From [Flexibacter] sp. ATCC 35103 (GTDB lineage: Bacteria > Bacteroidota > Bacteroidia > Flavobacteriales > Flavobacteriaceae): DNA of 64,000 nucleotides. Positions 32,115 to 41,632 of this stretch are shown here, piece after piece (position 1 is the first letter of the stretch; every line of letters begins with the position of its first letter). The notes under the pieces are model-generated. The model did not search any database. It saw nothing but the letters and a program-made list of their open reading frames with translations, and had not been told where the DNA came from. The position numbers and the translations under genes are program-made. The stretch covers positions 62,001 through 126,000 of the forward strand of contig NZ_MTQF01000010.1 in assembly GCF_001975985.1 (NCBI RefSeq). Reading direction: 5' to 3'.

Positions 32115-32987
32115 ATGAGTGTTTTAGTTAATAAAGATTCCAAAATAATTGTTCAAGGATTTACAGGAAGCGAAGGAACTTTCCACGCTTCTCAAATGAT
32201 TGAGTACGGTACTAATGTTGTTGGTGGTGTTACTCCGGGAAAAGGAGGAACTAGCCATTTAGATCGTCCGGTTTTTAATACAGTAAAAGATGCTGTTGAT
32301 CAAGCTGGAGCTGATACATCTATCATTTTCGTACCACCAGCTTTTGCTGCTGATGCAATTATGGAAGCTGCTGATGCTGGAATTAAAGTAATTATTGCTA
32401 TTACAGAAGGAATTCCTGTAGCAGATATGATTAAAGCAAATAATTATGTTAAAGAAAGAAATTCTAGATTAATCGGACCAAACTGTCCGGGAGTTATTAC
32501 TCCGGGTGAAGCTAAAGTTGGTATTATGCCAGGTTTCGTTTTCAAAAAAGGAACAGTTGGTATCGTTTCTAAATCAGGAACTTTAACTTACGAAGCTGCT
32601 GACCAGGTTGTAAAACAAGGTTTAGGAATTACTACAGCTATTGGTATTGGTGGAGATCCAATTATTGGAACTACAACTAAAGAAGCTGTTGAATTGTTAA
32701 TGAACGATCCTGAAACTGAACTTATCATTATGATTGGTGAAATTGGTGGTCAATTAGAAGCTGATGCTGCTAAATGGGTAAGAGCTGATGGTAACCGTAA
32801 GCCAGTTGTTGGTTTTATCGCTGGAGAAACTGCTCCTGCAGGTAGAACAATGGGTCACGCAGGTGCTATTGTTGGTGGTTCTGATGATACAGCTGCTGCT
32901 AAAAAACAAATTATGAGAGACAACGGAATTCACGTTGTTGATTCACCAGCTGAAATTGGTAAAAAAGTAAAAGAAATACTTGGATAA
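32115..32987 (+). CDS. sucD: Succinate--CoA ligase alpha subunit
   Basis: This 290-residue TCA-cycle subunit binds CoA and carries the phosphohistidine. The start shows VQGFTGSEGTFHASQMIEYGTNVVGGVTPGKGG, the CoA-binding region. The LIGPNCPGVITPGEAKVGIMPG segment and the active-site GHAGAIVGG with His248 are present. The beta subunit gene (sucC) is not adjacent. The gene has its own promoter and terminator, so it is transcribed alone. Confidence 0.96.
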   Translation: MSVLVNKDSKIIVQGFTGSEGTFHASQMIEYGTNVVGGVTPGKGGTSHLDRPVFNTVKDAVDQAGADTSIIFVPPAFAADAIMEAADAGIKVIIAITEGIPVADMIKANNYVKERNSRLIGPNCPGVITPGEAKVGIMPGFVFKKGTVGIVSKSGTLTYEAADQVVKQGLGITTAIGIGGDPIIGTTTKEAVELLMNDPETELIIMIGEIGGQLEADAAKWVRADGNRKPVVGFIAGETAPAGRTMGHAGAIVGGSDDTAAAKKQIMRDNGIHVVDSPAEIGKKVKEILG

Positions 32988-33015
32988 TCTCCAATATTAG
33001 AAATAAAAATTCCAG

Positions 33016-33048
33016 AAAAAAGTCTCAATATCGTGTTGAGACTTTTTT
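33016..33048 (+). terminator. Intrinsic terminator after sucD
   Basis: AAAAAAGTCTCAAT-ATCGT-GTTGAGACTTTTTT is a strong stem with a T-run. Confidence 0.8.
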
Positions 33049-33078
33049 CCATTTTTAAAATGACTGGAATATAATTTA

Positions 33079-33118
33079 AAACTTAGCAACTCAGATTCTA
33101 AGAACCTCAGAAGCTTAA
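33079..33118. repeat. Intergenic word-palindrome, CTTAG/CTAAG family
   Basis: AACTTAGCAACTCAGATT is mirrored imperfectly by CTAAGAACCTCAGAAGCTT. Related text lies at 6447-6478 and 5529-5560. Confidence 0.5.
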
Positions 33119-33129
33119 AAAAAAGAAAT

Positions 33130-33555
33130 ATGTACAAAGAATTAGAAAAGTTTAAAGTAAGCAATAGTTTTACTTTTACCGTTGAAGATAGTTTAGAACA
33201 AGCTTGTAATGCATCTGAAGGTGCAGGTGTTTTTGTAGTTTATGCTGTTGAAGGAGATGCAAAAGAATTAATCATGGTTGGTTCTACAGGAACAGTTCAA
33301 AATGATGGAACTTTAAAAAGTAAAAATGGTGGTTTATATGATAAAATCGTAAACGGACACCAATTTGCAAAAACAGGAAGAAAATATTCATGGCCTGCAC
33401 AAATGAAGTTAGAAACTATTGCTGCTCTTGAAGTAGTTTGGTTCGAAACTTTTAATGCAGATGTAAAAGCAATTCCAACAGCTGTTGAAGGACAAGTTTT
33501 GCAAAATTTCTTAGATGAAAATGCAAAATTACCAAGATGGAATGTAGCTTTCTAA
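33130..33555 (+). CDS. Conserved protein, possibly a degenerate GIY-YIG fold
   Basis: This 141-residue protein has no certain family. Residues ~33-75 (GVFVVYAVEG, then LIMVGSTGTVQNDG) have the spacing of the GIY and YIG strands, but the catalytic tyrosines are not at the usual places. A later GLYDKIVNGHQF could correspond to the R/H helix. An acidic VEGQVLQNFL segment and a PRWNVAF end follow, as in several GIY-YIG proteins. It may therefore be an inactive member; this is inference. It is monocistronic, between the CTTAG repeat and a terminator. Confidence 0.5.
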   Translation: MYKELEKFKVSNSFTFTVEDSLEQACNASEGAGVFVVYAVEGDAKELIMVGSTGTVQNDGTLKSKNGGLYDKIVNGHQFAKTGRKYSWPAQMKLETIAALEVVWFETFNADVKAIPTAVEGQVLQNFLDENAKLPRWNVAF

Positions 33556-33575
33556 TAAGCTGTTTTTAAATAAAT

Positions 33576-33610
33576 ATAAAAAAGCACTTCAGTTTGGAGT
33601 GTTTTTTTTG
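33576..33610 (+). terminator. Intrinsic terminator
   Basis: AAAAAAGCACTTC-AGTTT-GGAGTGTTTTTTTT follows the gene ending at 33555. Confidence 0.65.
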
Positions 33611-33743
33611 TTTAATCAATTTTAAAACACTTCGCTTACCATAAATATGCAATTGTAGTTTTTTTAAAAAAGGAATTATCATATATTTGACAAGTCATTA
33701 ATAGCAGAAATAGCTACAAATAATATTAACATTAATTTTGAAT

Positions 33744-34490
33744 ATGAAATTACTAGAAGGAAAAGTTGCCATTATTACGGGCGCTAGTCGTGGAATTGGA
33801 AGAGGAATTGCTGAAGTTTTTGCTAAACACGGAGCAAACGTTGCTTTTACATATAGCTCATCTGTAGAGTCTGCTCAGGCTCTTGAAGCTGAATTGAATG
33901 GTTTAGGAGTTAAAGCAAAAGGATACCAATCGAATGCGGCCGATTTTAATGAAGCGCAAACTTTCGTTGATGCTGTTTTGGCAGATTTTGGAACAGTTGA
34001 TATTTTAATTAATAATGCCGGAATTACAAAAGATAATTTATTAATGCGTATGTCTGAGGCTGATTTTGATCAGGTTATCGATGTGAATTTAAAATCGGTA
34101 TTTAATATGACAAAAGCAATTCAGAAAACTTTCCTGAAACAACGCGCAGGTTCTATTATTAATATTAGTTCTGTAGTTGGAGTTTCCGGAAATGCAGGAC
34201 AAACAAATTATGCAGCCTCTAAAGCAGGTGCAATTGGTTTTACAAAATCAGTAGCATTAGAATTAGGTTCTCGTAATATTCGCTGCAATGCAATTGCTCC
34301 TGGTTTTATTGAAACAGAGATGACGGCAAAATTACCGGAAGATGTAGTAAAAGGATGGAGAGACGGAATTCCGTTAAAACGTGGCGGAACTGTTGAAGAT
34401 GTTGCTAATGCTTGTCTTTTCTTAGCTTCTGACATGAGTGCTTATGTTACCGGACAAGTACTTAATGTGTGTGGAGGAATGCTTACATAA
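33744..34490 (+). CDS. fabG: 3-oxoacyl-ACP reductase
   Basis: This 248-residue short-chain dehydrogenase reduces 3-oxoacyl-ACP with NADPH in fatty acid elongation. The cofactor loop TGASRGIGRGIAEVF, the NNAG motif (ILINNAGITKDNLLMRM) and the catalytic Ser-Tyr-Lys (INISSVVGVSG, NYAASKAG) are all present. The C-terminal YVTGQVLNVCGGM is typical of FabG. A TTG at 33738 opens the frame slightly earlier, but ATG 33744 (MKLLEGKVAI) fits relatives. A TATATTTG at 33682-33689 is a possible -7 box. Confidence 0.92.
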   Translation: MKLLEGKVAIITGASRGIGRGIAEVFAKHGANVAFTYSSSVESAQALEAELNGLGVKAKGYQSNAADFNEAQTFVDAVLADFGTVDILINNAGITKDNLLMRMSEADFDQVIDVNLKSVFNMTKAIQKTFLKQRAGSIINISSVVGVSGNAGQTNYAASKAGAIGFTKSVALELGSRNIRCNAIAPGFIETEMTAKLPEDVVKGWRDGIPLKRGGTVEDVANACLFLASDMSAYVTGQVLNVCGGMLT

Positions 34491-34499
34491 ATAGAGCAT

Positions 34500-34626
34500 T
34501 AAAGTTCTAAGTTACAAAGGTTCAAAGGTTTTAGTAATCAGTTTTTATCTGACTCTAGAATAGAAGCTGAACAATAGTCATAATTAATTGACTTTTTAAT
34601 CTGATTACTGTAAACTGATACTGAAT
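34500..34626. repeat. Intergenic word-palindrome, AGTAATCAG/CTGATTACT family
   Basis: AGTAATCAGTTTTTATCTGA is mirrored by AATCTGATTACTGTAAACTG, ending 12 nt before the next ATG. The start (AAAGTTCTAAG, AAGGTTCAAAGG) has its own short reiteration. Confidence 0.6.
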
Positions 34627-34637
34627 ACTAAATAATT

Positions 34638-36665
34638 ATGACTACAAACACGATTCTATTATTATTACTTTCTTTAGTAATAGCGGGTGGGTTATCGTAT
34701 TTTCAATATTTTTTTAAAGCCAAAAACAAATCCAATGTGGTTTGGTTTTTGGCTTTTTTACGTTTTCTGGCCATTTTTGGATTATTGCTATTATTGATAA
34801 ACCCAATAATGACAAAAAGTGCACTAGAAATCACTAAAACACCTTTAGCAATTGCAGTCGACAATTCGAGTTCAATCACAGCTTTAAAATCAGATAAAAA
34901 AACAGAAGAATTATACCAAAAATTAATTTCAAATCCCGCTTTAAAAGAAAAATTTGAAATTCAATCTTATCAATTCGACGCTGATTTTAAGCCATTAGAT
35001 AAATTTGATTTTAAAGGAAAACAAACCAACCTTGACGAAGTAGCAAAAAATCTAAAAAGTATCAATAAAAATCTGATTTTCCCAACGGTTATTATTACTG
35101 ACGGAAATCAAACTACAGGAAACGATTATGTATATCGTTTTGATCCTGTTAATAAAGTTTATCCTTTGGTTGTAGGAGATACAACCACTTTTCTTGATTT
35201 AAAAATCAATCAGCTTAACGTAAACAAATACGCTTTTCATAAAAATAAATTTCCCGTAGAAGTTTTTCTGCAATATGCGGGAGATAAAAATATAAATGCT
35301 GATTTTACAATTTCACAAGGAAATACAATCGTTGCAAAAGAGAAAGTTTCTTTTTCTGCTTCAAAAAAAACAGCGACCTTAAACTTGCTTTTACCTGCTG
35401 ATAAAGTAGGTTTGCAAATTTTTAAAGCCAGTATTTCATCCGGAACACAAGAAAAAAACGGCTATAATAACATAAAGAATTTTGCTGTAGAAGTTATCGA
35501 TCAAAAGTCGACAATTGCAATAGTTTCGGCTATAAATCATCCGGATATAGCTGCGCTAAAACGTTCGATCGAAGTTAATGCACAACGTAAAGTAATATTG
35601 GTTAAACCAAATGATATAAACCAATTACAAGAAGTATCAGTTTTGGTTTTATATCAGCCAACTCCTGCTTTCAAAGCTATTTTTGATAATAATAAATTAG
35701 CAGGAAGAAATACTTTTATTATTACAGGAAACAATACCGATTTTAATTTTCTAAACCAACAGCAAACTAGTCTGGTTTTTAAAATGAGCGGGCAAAGAGA
35801 AGATTATCTAACAGAATTTCAATCGCAGTTTAATTTGTTTGCGATCGAAAATATTGGATTTGAAAATTTCCCTCCGCTTCAAAATTTATTTGGTACCATT
35901 ACAACAAACGGAAATGTATCTGTTTTACTTTCTTCAAAAATTAGAAATGTTGCTACAAATGCACCATTATTGGCTTTCGCCGAAAATCAAGGAAAACGTA
36001 CTGCCTTTTTATTAGGTGAAAATAGTTGGAAATGGCGTTTGCAAAGTCATATCGACAACCAGTCATTTGAGAAATATGATGTTTTTATAGATAAGATTAT
36101 TCAGTATCTCGCATCAACAACCTCAAAAAAATCTTTGGTTGTAACTCATGAAAGCTTTTATAATTCAGGTGAAGCAATTGTAATTAACGCGCAATACTTC
36201 AATAAAAATTATGAATTCGATGAAAAAGCAAATTTAACGATTACAGTCACAAATGCTCAAACGAAGCAAGCTAAAAACTATGACTTACTAAAAGGAAATA
36301 ATTCTTTCTCAGCAAATCTGGATGGTTTAGCTGCCGGAAAATATAATTTTACGGTAAAAGAATTAAATACAAACACATCTTATTCAAGTCATTTTGAGAT
36401 TTTGGATTTTGATATCGAAAAACAATTTGTAAATCCCGATGTTGTAAAACTGAAACAACTGGCATTGCAAACCAACGGGAAAGCTTTTTTTGAAAATCAA
36501 GCCGATGATTTGATTCAGCAACTTTTAGAAAATAAAGATTACAAATCAATCGAGAAAAATGTCTCAACTAAAACTCCACTAATTGATTGGGCTTGGTTGT
36601 TGATTTTAATTGCTGTTGTATTGACAACGGAATGGTTTGTAAGGAAATATAATGGGTTGTTGTAA
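34638..36665 (+). CDS. Membrane protein with a VWA-like domain
   Basis: This 675-residue protein has two N-terminal membrane helices (about 5-25 and 38-58) and one near the C-terminus (WAWLLILIAVVLTTEWFV). Most of the chain therefore sits on one side, probably the periplasm. After the second helix, LAIAVDNSSSI has the D-x-S-x-S pattern of a VWA MIDAS site, followed by a beta-rich region. The layout resembles Bat-like or BatA/VWA membrane proteins of Bacteroidota, which are associated with stress tolerance. No MoxR ATPase is adjacent. Function unknown. Confidence 0.7.
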   Translation: MTTNTILLLLLSLVIAGGLSYFQYFFKAKNKSNVVWFLAFLRFLAIFGLLLLLINPIMTKSALEITKTPLAIAVDNSSSITALKSDKKTEELYQKLISNPALKEKFEIQSYQFDADFKPLDKFDFKGKQTNLDEVAKNLKSINKNLIFPTVIITDGNQTTGNDYVYRFDPVNKVYPLVVGDTTTFLDLKINQLNVNKYAFHKNKFPVEVFLQYAGDKNINADFTISQGNTIVAKEKVSFSASKKTATLNLLLPADKVGLQIFKASISSGTQEKNGYNNIKNFAVEVIDQKSTIAIVSAINHPDIAALKRSIEVNAQRKVILVKPNDINQLQEVSVLVLYQPTPAFKAIFDNNKLAGRNTFIITGNNTDFNFLNQQQTSLVFKMSGQREDYLTEFQSQFNLFAIENIGFENFPPLQNLFGTITTNGNVSVLLSSKIRNVATNAPLLAFAENQGKRTAFLLGENSWKWRLQSHIDNQSFEKYDVFIDKIIQYLASTTSKKSLVVTHESFYNSGEAIVINAQYFNKNYEFDEKANLTITVTNAQTKQAKNYDLLKGNNSFSANLDGLAAGKYNFTVKELNTNTSYSSHFEILDFDIEKQFVNPDVVKLKQLALQTNGKAFFENQADDLIQQLLENKDYKSIEKNVSTKTPLIDWAWLLILIAVVLTTEWFVRKYNGLL

Positions 36666-36697
36666 AGCCTTTAAACTAAAACCCTGAATAATACAAG

Positions 36698-37441
36698 ATG
36701 TTGACCTTTAGACTTATATTAGCTTTAAATCTTTTTTTCGTTAGTGCAATGTCTAATGCACAACTCTCTATTGTATATGATAAAGATGGTTTTGTTAATT
36801 TAAGACAAAAGCCAAATGTTAAAGGAAAAATAATTGGAAAAATTATCGAAGGTCATGTATTTTCTATTAGTTCCTTTTATGATGAAAGCACCACAAAGTC
36901 AGATTGGGTTAAAGTTTGGCTTCCTATTAATCCAGATTTGAAAGTTAAAGATTTTATCAAATACAAAGATATCAACGAAGATGGATACATTCATAAAAGT
37001 AGAATTGTGTCTTTGGATGAGTTGAAAGATTTGAAAATTATAAATGAGAATTCAAAAAAGGTTAGTTTCAAAAACAATAATCTTCAGGTATATATTGAAA
37101 CTAAAATTTTTGATAAAACACAACATAAGATATCTAAAAGTAAAGAAGCAGAAATTGTTATTGATAATGATTTACATGTCTGGGGATTTCAGAATCAAAT
37201 TCCTAAAATTGAATTAAAAACAATAAAATTTGTAAAAGACGGTAAAACTTATATATTTCCTAAAGAAGCGATTTTTGGTCTTTATGAATTAGATTTAGAA
37301 TTAACAAAATTATATCTTGGTCAAAAAGAAGAAATATATTTAGTAATGTCCGGTGCTGATGGTTCAGAATCGTATGAAGCTATTTGGTGCTTAAAAGACA
37401 ATAAAATATTTTCTTTGACTTTAATGCAAATAATACCTTAA
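36698..37441 (+). CDS. Secreted SH3-domain protein
   Basis: This 247-residue exported protein starts with a signal peptide (MLTFRLILALNLFFVSAMSNA, then Q). A bacterial SH3 (SH3b) domain follows at about 24-115, with GFVNLRQKPNVKGKIIGKIIEGHVFSI and a final GYIHKSRIV. SH3b domains commonly bind cell-wall peptides. The C-terminal half is beta-rich and not recognised. It follows the VWA gene by 32 nt and lies 8 nt before the LysR gene. Confidence 0.75.
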   Translation: MLTFRLILALNLFFVSAMSNAQLSIVYDKDGFVNLRQKPNVKGKIIGKIIEGHVFSISSFYDESTTKSDWVKVWLPINPDLKVKDFIKYKDINEDGYIHKSRIVSLDELKDLKIINENSKKVSFKNNNLQVYIETKIFDKTQHKISKSKEAEIVIDNDLHVWGFQNQIPKIELKTIKFVKDGKTYIFPKEAIFGLYELDLELTKLYLGQKEEIYLVMSGADGSESYEAIWCLKDNKIFSLTLMQIIP

Positions 37442-37449
37442 GTATAAAA

Positions 37450-38346
37450 ATGGATTTCAGGCTAAAAGTATTCTACACCGTTGCACTCCGCCTTAACTTT
37501 ACTAAAGCGGCAACTGAATTATATATTTCGCAGCCAGCGGTTTCTAAACACATTCAGGAACTCGAAGAAACCTATAAAACAAAGCTTTTTGAACGTAATG
37601 GTTCTAAAATTGCCTTAACTCCAGCCGGTGAAATTTTACTAAAACATACTAAAAACATCTTCGAAATCTATCGTGAGATCGACTTTGATATGAGTTCCTT
37701 TATCAACGAACGCCAGGGATTATTGAGGTTGGGAGCAAGTACAACAATTTCACAATATATTATTTCGCCTGTTTTAGCCCGTTTTCACCAGAAACAAAAA
37801 GATATAAAAGTCAATTTGCTCAACGGAAATACAGAACAAATCGAAAACGCCTTAATCAATAAAGAAATCGAAATAGGAATCGTTGAAGGACAATCTAAAA
37901 ATCAGTCCATTAAATACATTCCATTTTTAAAAGACGAATTGGTTTTGGTTTGTAATACCAAAAATCCTTTACTGAAGCAAAAGGACATTTCATTGGAAGA
38001 TTTAAAAACAATGAAATTCATCACTCGCGAACGTGGTTCAGGAACACTTGAAGTTATAGAATTTGCTTTAAAACAAATTAATGTAAAAATTACCGATCTT
38101 CAAATCGAAATGCAGTTAGGATCTACAGAAAGCATAAAATCTTATTTGTTGAATTCTGATTGTTTCGCTTTTATGTCAATACATGCGGTAGATAAAGAGC
38201 TTAAAAATAATGAACTTATAGTTTTAGATGTAGAAGGTTTGTCTGTCGAAAGGTATTTTTATATCATAACATTACTTGGTAAAACAGATTCTTTATCAGA
38301 ACTCTTTATTCAAAATATCGCGTCTCATTATAACTTAGAGTTATAG
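37450..38346 (+). CDS. LysR family transcriptional regulator
   Basis: This 298-residue regulator has the LysR winged HTH at 1-60 (ALRLNFTKAATELYISQPAVSKHIQELE) and a two-lobed ligand-binding domain (about 90-295). It immediately precedes a YeiH-like transporter, a pairing seen in E. coli (YeiE-YeiH). It therefore probably controls that transporter. The effector is unknown; relatives of CysB respond to sulfur compounds. It lies 8 nt downstream of the SH3 protein gene. Confidence 0.88.
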   Translation: MDFRLKVFYTVALRLNFTKAATELYISQPAVSKHIQELEETYKTKLFERNGSKIALTPAGEILLKHTKNIFEIYREIDFDMSSFINERQGLLRLGASTTISQYIISPVLARFHQKQKDIKVNLLNGNTEQIENALINKEIEIGIVEGQSKNQSIKYIPFLKDELVLVCNTKNPLLKQKDISLEDLKTMKFITRERGSGTLEVIEFALKQINVKITDLQIEMQLGSTESIKSYLLNSDCFAFMSIHAVDKELKNNELIVLDVEGLSVERYFYIITLLGKTDSLSELFIQNIASHYNLEL

Positions 38347-38419
38347 CCTATTGCTTTTTACAATTGGTAAATACGATATAAAGGGCAGACCTTTGTAATC
38401 AAATATCAAATTTATCATT

Positions 38420-39397
38420 TTGAAAACAAAGCAACATTCATCAGCCCAATTATTCGAAGTCAACCTTTATATTCAGCAAGCTTTTTTTGCTATAATAATT
38501 GTATTGTGTTTATTGTCGATTATTTCACCTCCAATTGCATTATTACTGGGCGTTATTATGGTAAATGTTTTTGGTAATCCTTTTGTCGAATTCAATCATA
38601 AAGCTATTACTTATTTATTACAATTTTCAGTTGTAGGATTAGGTTTTGGTATGAACGCTTCAACTGCCGTTTCTGCTGGTAAAGAAGGTTTTTTATTGAC
38701 GATATTCTCGATTTTCAGCACTCTTATATTAGGAACTTTTTTAGGAAAATGGTTAAAAACCGATAAAAAAACATCTCACTTAATATCATGCGGAACAGCT
38801 ATTTGCGGCGGAAGTGCCATTGCAGCAATTTCCCCTGTAATCAAATCAAACGAAAATCAGACTTCAATAGCTTTAGGGGTTATTTTTATTCTCAATTCTA
38901 TCGCGTTATTTGTCTTTCCTTTTATTGGTCACCAACTTGGCTTATCTCAGAAAGATTTTGGCTTATGGTGCGCAATTGCCATTCACGATACCAGTTCAGT
39001 TGTAGGCGCAGCCAATAAGTATGGAGCCGAAGCATTGCAAATCGCAACAACAGTTAAACTAGCGAGAGCATTATGGATTATACCAATCTCACTTTTAACC
39101 GCAATAGTTTTCAAAAATCAATCGAAAAGTAAAGGAACAAAAATTAAGATTCCTTATTTCATTGGGTTATTTGTTGTGGCAATGCTTCTAAACACTTATT
39201 TGCCGGCAACAGCTCTGGTTACGCAAAATATTGTTAGCATTGCTAAAATTGGTTTAACAATAACTTTATTCTTAATAGGTGCAACTTTAAATATCAGTAC
39301 CTTAAAATCAGTAGGAGTGAAGCCTTTACTACAAGGTATAATTCTCTGGATATTTATTGCTGCTCTAGGTTTGGCTTCAATTTTATATCTTAACTAA
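38420..39397 (+). CDS. YeiH family putative sulfate/anion exporter
   Basis: This 325-residue membrane protein has about ten hydrophobic segments and the family texts FSVVGLGFGMNAS, HLISCGTAICGGSAIAAISPV and WCAIAIHDTSSVVGAA. YeiH proteins are annotated as sulfate exporters, but few have been tested. No ATG is found before the first membrane helix; the TTG at 38420 gives a sensible N-terminus. The LysR gene lies 73 nt upstream and probably regulates it. The role in taurine or sulfite handling is a guess. Confidence 0.85.
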   Translation: MKTKQHSSAQLFEVNLYIQQAFFAIIIVLCLLSIISPPIALLLGVIMVNVFGNPFVEFNHKAITYLLQFSVVGLGFGMNASTAVSAGKEGFLLTIFSIFSTLILGTFLGKWLKTDKKTSHLISCGTAICGGSAIAAISPVIKSNENQTSIALGVIFILNSIALFVFPFIGHQLGLSQKDFGLWCAIAIHDTSSVVGAANKYGAEALQIATTVKLARALWIIPISLLTAIVFKNQSKSKGTKIKIPYFIGLFVVAMLLNTYLPATALVTQNIVSIAKIGLTITLFLIGATLNISTLKSVGVKPLLQGIILWIFIAALGLASILYLN

Positions 39398-39410
39398 AAA
39401 ACGATATTTC

Positions 39411-40367
39411 TTATTTTACGTTCGAAAATTTAACAGTCGGTTTACCCACAATGCTGTAATGTTTGCCTTTAAATGAAAAACGTCTTTCGATTACAAAATT
39501 AAATTGCTTTTTAGTTTTAGCCAATGTAGCAATTTCAGCTGGTAAATCTACTTCGTAGTCATCCTCAGTACCTTTTGCTTTTTTATACGAACCTGTTGTT
39601 GTAATGATAAAATCACGGAAAAACTTTTTACTGTTGTCATTAACTACAGTGTAAGCACTTGACCAATCTGAGCTGCTGCTATTAAAAAGACTGTAATAAT
39701 TAACTTCCATCAAAGGTTGGTATTTTCCATCAAAACCTACAAGAAGATAAAGATAGCCAGAATACGGAGCTCCGCCGCCGCCATTAGCATGGACAAGAGT
39801 TAAAGCGTATTGATCTTCACCAATCTGCACCAATTTAGGTACAGGAGCCTGAGCAAAAGAACCAAAAGCGTGAATTGCTGGCTGAAAAGATTTCATTTCC
39901 CAGGTATTGTCATTTTTTACAAATTTAGCGATGCTTAGAAGACCGCCGGTAAACCTGCTCGTTTGCAATCCATCAGCGTCATAAACAGAATGATTAAATA
40001 CCAAAAATTTAAATTGATTTCCTTTTGAATCAGAGTAATCAATGGTAGTAAGTAATCTTGTAGCGACGCCTTCTGTGTAAGGAAACATTTGATCGCCTTC
40101 TTCACCATTTGCATCAATATATGCAACAGGTTTACAGCTTTTACATTTCCAGCTCACAAAAGTATTACGATCTGACATATTGTATAATTTGCCCGGAAAC
40201 AACTTTTGCATTGTTTTTATAGCATCAAACGGATTCTTAACCTGTAGTTGCCTTTTAGTATTTAAAATAGTATCACTAACATTTTTTAATTGTACAAGAT
40301 CATCATCCTGAGCAAAGCAAACAGAAGAAAATAAAAAGAAAAGAACACTTAAATAGATAGGGCGCAT
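39411..40367 (-). CDS. Secreted protein of unknown function
   Basis: I do not recognise this 318-residue protein. It has a signal peptide (MRPIYLSVLFFLFSSVCFA, then QDDD) and is thus exported. A CKSCKP pair near residue 75 may form a disulfide or bind a metal. A glycine-rich HANGGGGAPYSGYLYLLVGFDG segment lies near the middle. The rest looks beta-rich. It ends 14 nt from the end of the YeiH gene, tail to tail, and is divergent from the phospholipase-like gene. Confidence 0.6.
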   Translation of the reverse strand: MRPIYLSVLFFLFSSVCFAQDDDLVQLKNVSDTILNTKRQLQVKNPFDAIKTMQKLFPGKLYNMSDRNTFVSWKCKSCKPVAYIDANGEEGDQMFPYTEGVATRLLTTIDYSDSKGNQFKFLVFNHSVYDADGLQTSRFTGGLLSIAKFVKNDNTWEMKSFQPAIHAFGSFAQAPVPKLVQIGEDQYALTLVHANGGGGAPYSGYLYLLVGFDGKYQPLMEVNYYSLFNSSSSDWSSAYTVVNDNSKKFFRDFIITTTGSYKKAKGTEDDYEVDLPAEIATLAKTKKQFNFVIERRFSFKGKHYSIVGKPTVKFSNVK

Positions 40368-40492
40368 AAATTTAAAATTTAGAATAAAAAACGAAACGAA
40401 TTTACAAAGAAACTTTTAATTTAAACTTATATCATTTATAGGCTTTAAAAATTAAAAAGAATTAAATTATCACAATATTCATTGGTATTGTT

Positions 40493-40521
40493 TTGAATTA
40501 TGCTTAAATAAAATAAATTTG
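40493..40521 (+). promoter_or_regulatory. Promoter of the phospholipase C-like gene
   Basis: TTG (40493-40495), an 18-nt spacer and TAAATTTG (40514-40521) match the Bacteroidota consensus closely. Confidence 0.6.
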
Positions 40522-40541
40522 CACCTCAAACAAAATTACAA

Positions 40542-41540
40542 ATGAAAAACTTTAAAATGAAACCAAGACTGATTGCATTATTTGCATTGGCAATTGGTTT
40601 TTTGACATTATCCTGGGGAATTGTTGGTCACGAACGTATTAATAAAGCTGCCGTTATGGCTTTGCCTCAATCGCTACAGGTGTTTTTTTACAATCACATC
40701 GATTTTATTACGCAGGAAGCTTCTGTACCAGATATTCGTAAATATGCTTTAAACTATAAAGACGAAAATCCGAGACATTATTTTGATATGGAAAATTTTG
40801 GAGCAGTAGACAGTATACCTCAAACTCTGGAAGCAGCAAAGAAAAAATACGACGCTAAATTCCTGAATGATAATGGAATTTTACCTTGGTATATTGAAGA
40901 TATGATGGTAAAATTAACCAAAGCTTTTAAAGATAAAAACAGAGCCGAAATCTTGTTTCTTGCTGCAGATTTAGGTCATTATGTAGGCGATGCACATATG
41001 CCATTGCATACTTCTGCTAATCATGATGGTCAATTAAGCGACCAAAAAGGAATTCATTCACTTTGGGAAAGCAGACTTCCTGAGTTATTTGCTAAAAATT
41101 ACAAGCTAAATGTTCCGCAAGCGCAATATTATGCAGATGTTCATAAAGCAACCTGGGATATGATTAATGATACACATAGTTTAGCTAAACCATTATTAGA
41201 CATTGATAAAAAGCTTAGAACTGCAACTCCTGAAGCTAAAGTTTTTAAAATGGATGCTGACGGAAAAGTATTAAAAAGCAAATACAATACAGCAGTTTTC
41301 TCTGATGAATATGCTAAAAAACTACACGAAGAGCTAAACGGAATGGTTGAAAGCCAAATGAAAAAAGCGATCACTGCTACAGCAAGTTTTTGGTATACTG
41401 CCTGGGTAAACGCCGGAAAACCAGATTTAAGTGACTTAGATGCACCGGCGGTTACACAAAGAAACTACCAGTCTTTGAGAGATGATTTACAATTATTTCA
41501 ACAAGGAAACTTATTCGGAATGAAAAATCAAAACGACTAG
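40542..41540 (+). CDS. Secreted zinc-dependent phospholipase C / S1-P1 nuclease superfamily protein
   Basis: This 332-residue exported hydrolase has a signal peptide that can be cut right before WGIVGHERIN. That would leave an N-terminal Trp with His at position 6, the arrangement that binds zinc in P1 nuclease and B. cereus phospholipase C. Other ligands are visible: Asp in ASVPDIRKY, His in PRHYFD, His/Asp/His in LGHYVGDAHMPLH, and His/Glu in GIHSLWE. The final Glu (not Asp) resembles phospholipase C. The substrate could be phospholipid or nucleic acid. It is monocistronic with its own promoter and terminator. Confidence 0.82.
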   Translation: MKNFKMKPRLIALFALAIGFLTLSWGIVGHERINKAAVMALPQSLQVFFYNHIDFITQEASVPDIRKYALNYKDENPRHYFDMENFGAVDSIPQTLEAAKKKYDAKFLNDNGILPWYIEDMMVKLTKAFKDKNRAEILFLAADLGHYVGDAHMPLHTSANHDGQLSDQKGIHSLWESRLPELFAKNYKLNVPQAQYYADVHKATWDMINDTHSLAKPLLDIDKKLRTATPEAKVFKMDADGKVLKSKYNTAVFSDEYAKKLHEELNGMVESQMKKAITATASFWYTAWVNAGKPDLSDLDAPAVTQRNYQSLRDDLQLFQQGNLFGMKNQND

Positions 41541-41575
41541 ATAGAGTTTTAGTCTCAGTTTAAAGATTTAAATAA

Positions 41576-41612
41576 TAAAAGCCTCAGATTCATTGAATTT
41601 GAGGCTTTTTTA
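41576..41612. terminator. Bidirectional intrinsic terminator
   Basis: AAAAGCCTCAGATTCA-TT-GAATTTGAGGCTTTTTT is a near-perfect stem between convergent genes. Confidence 0.8.
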
Positions 41613-41632
41613 GTAACTTATATAGGTAGAGT

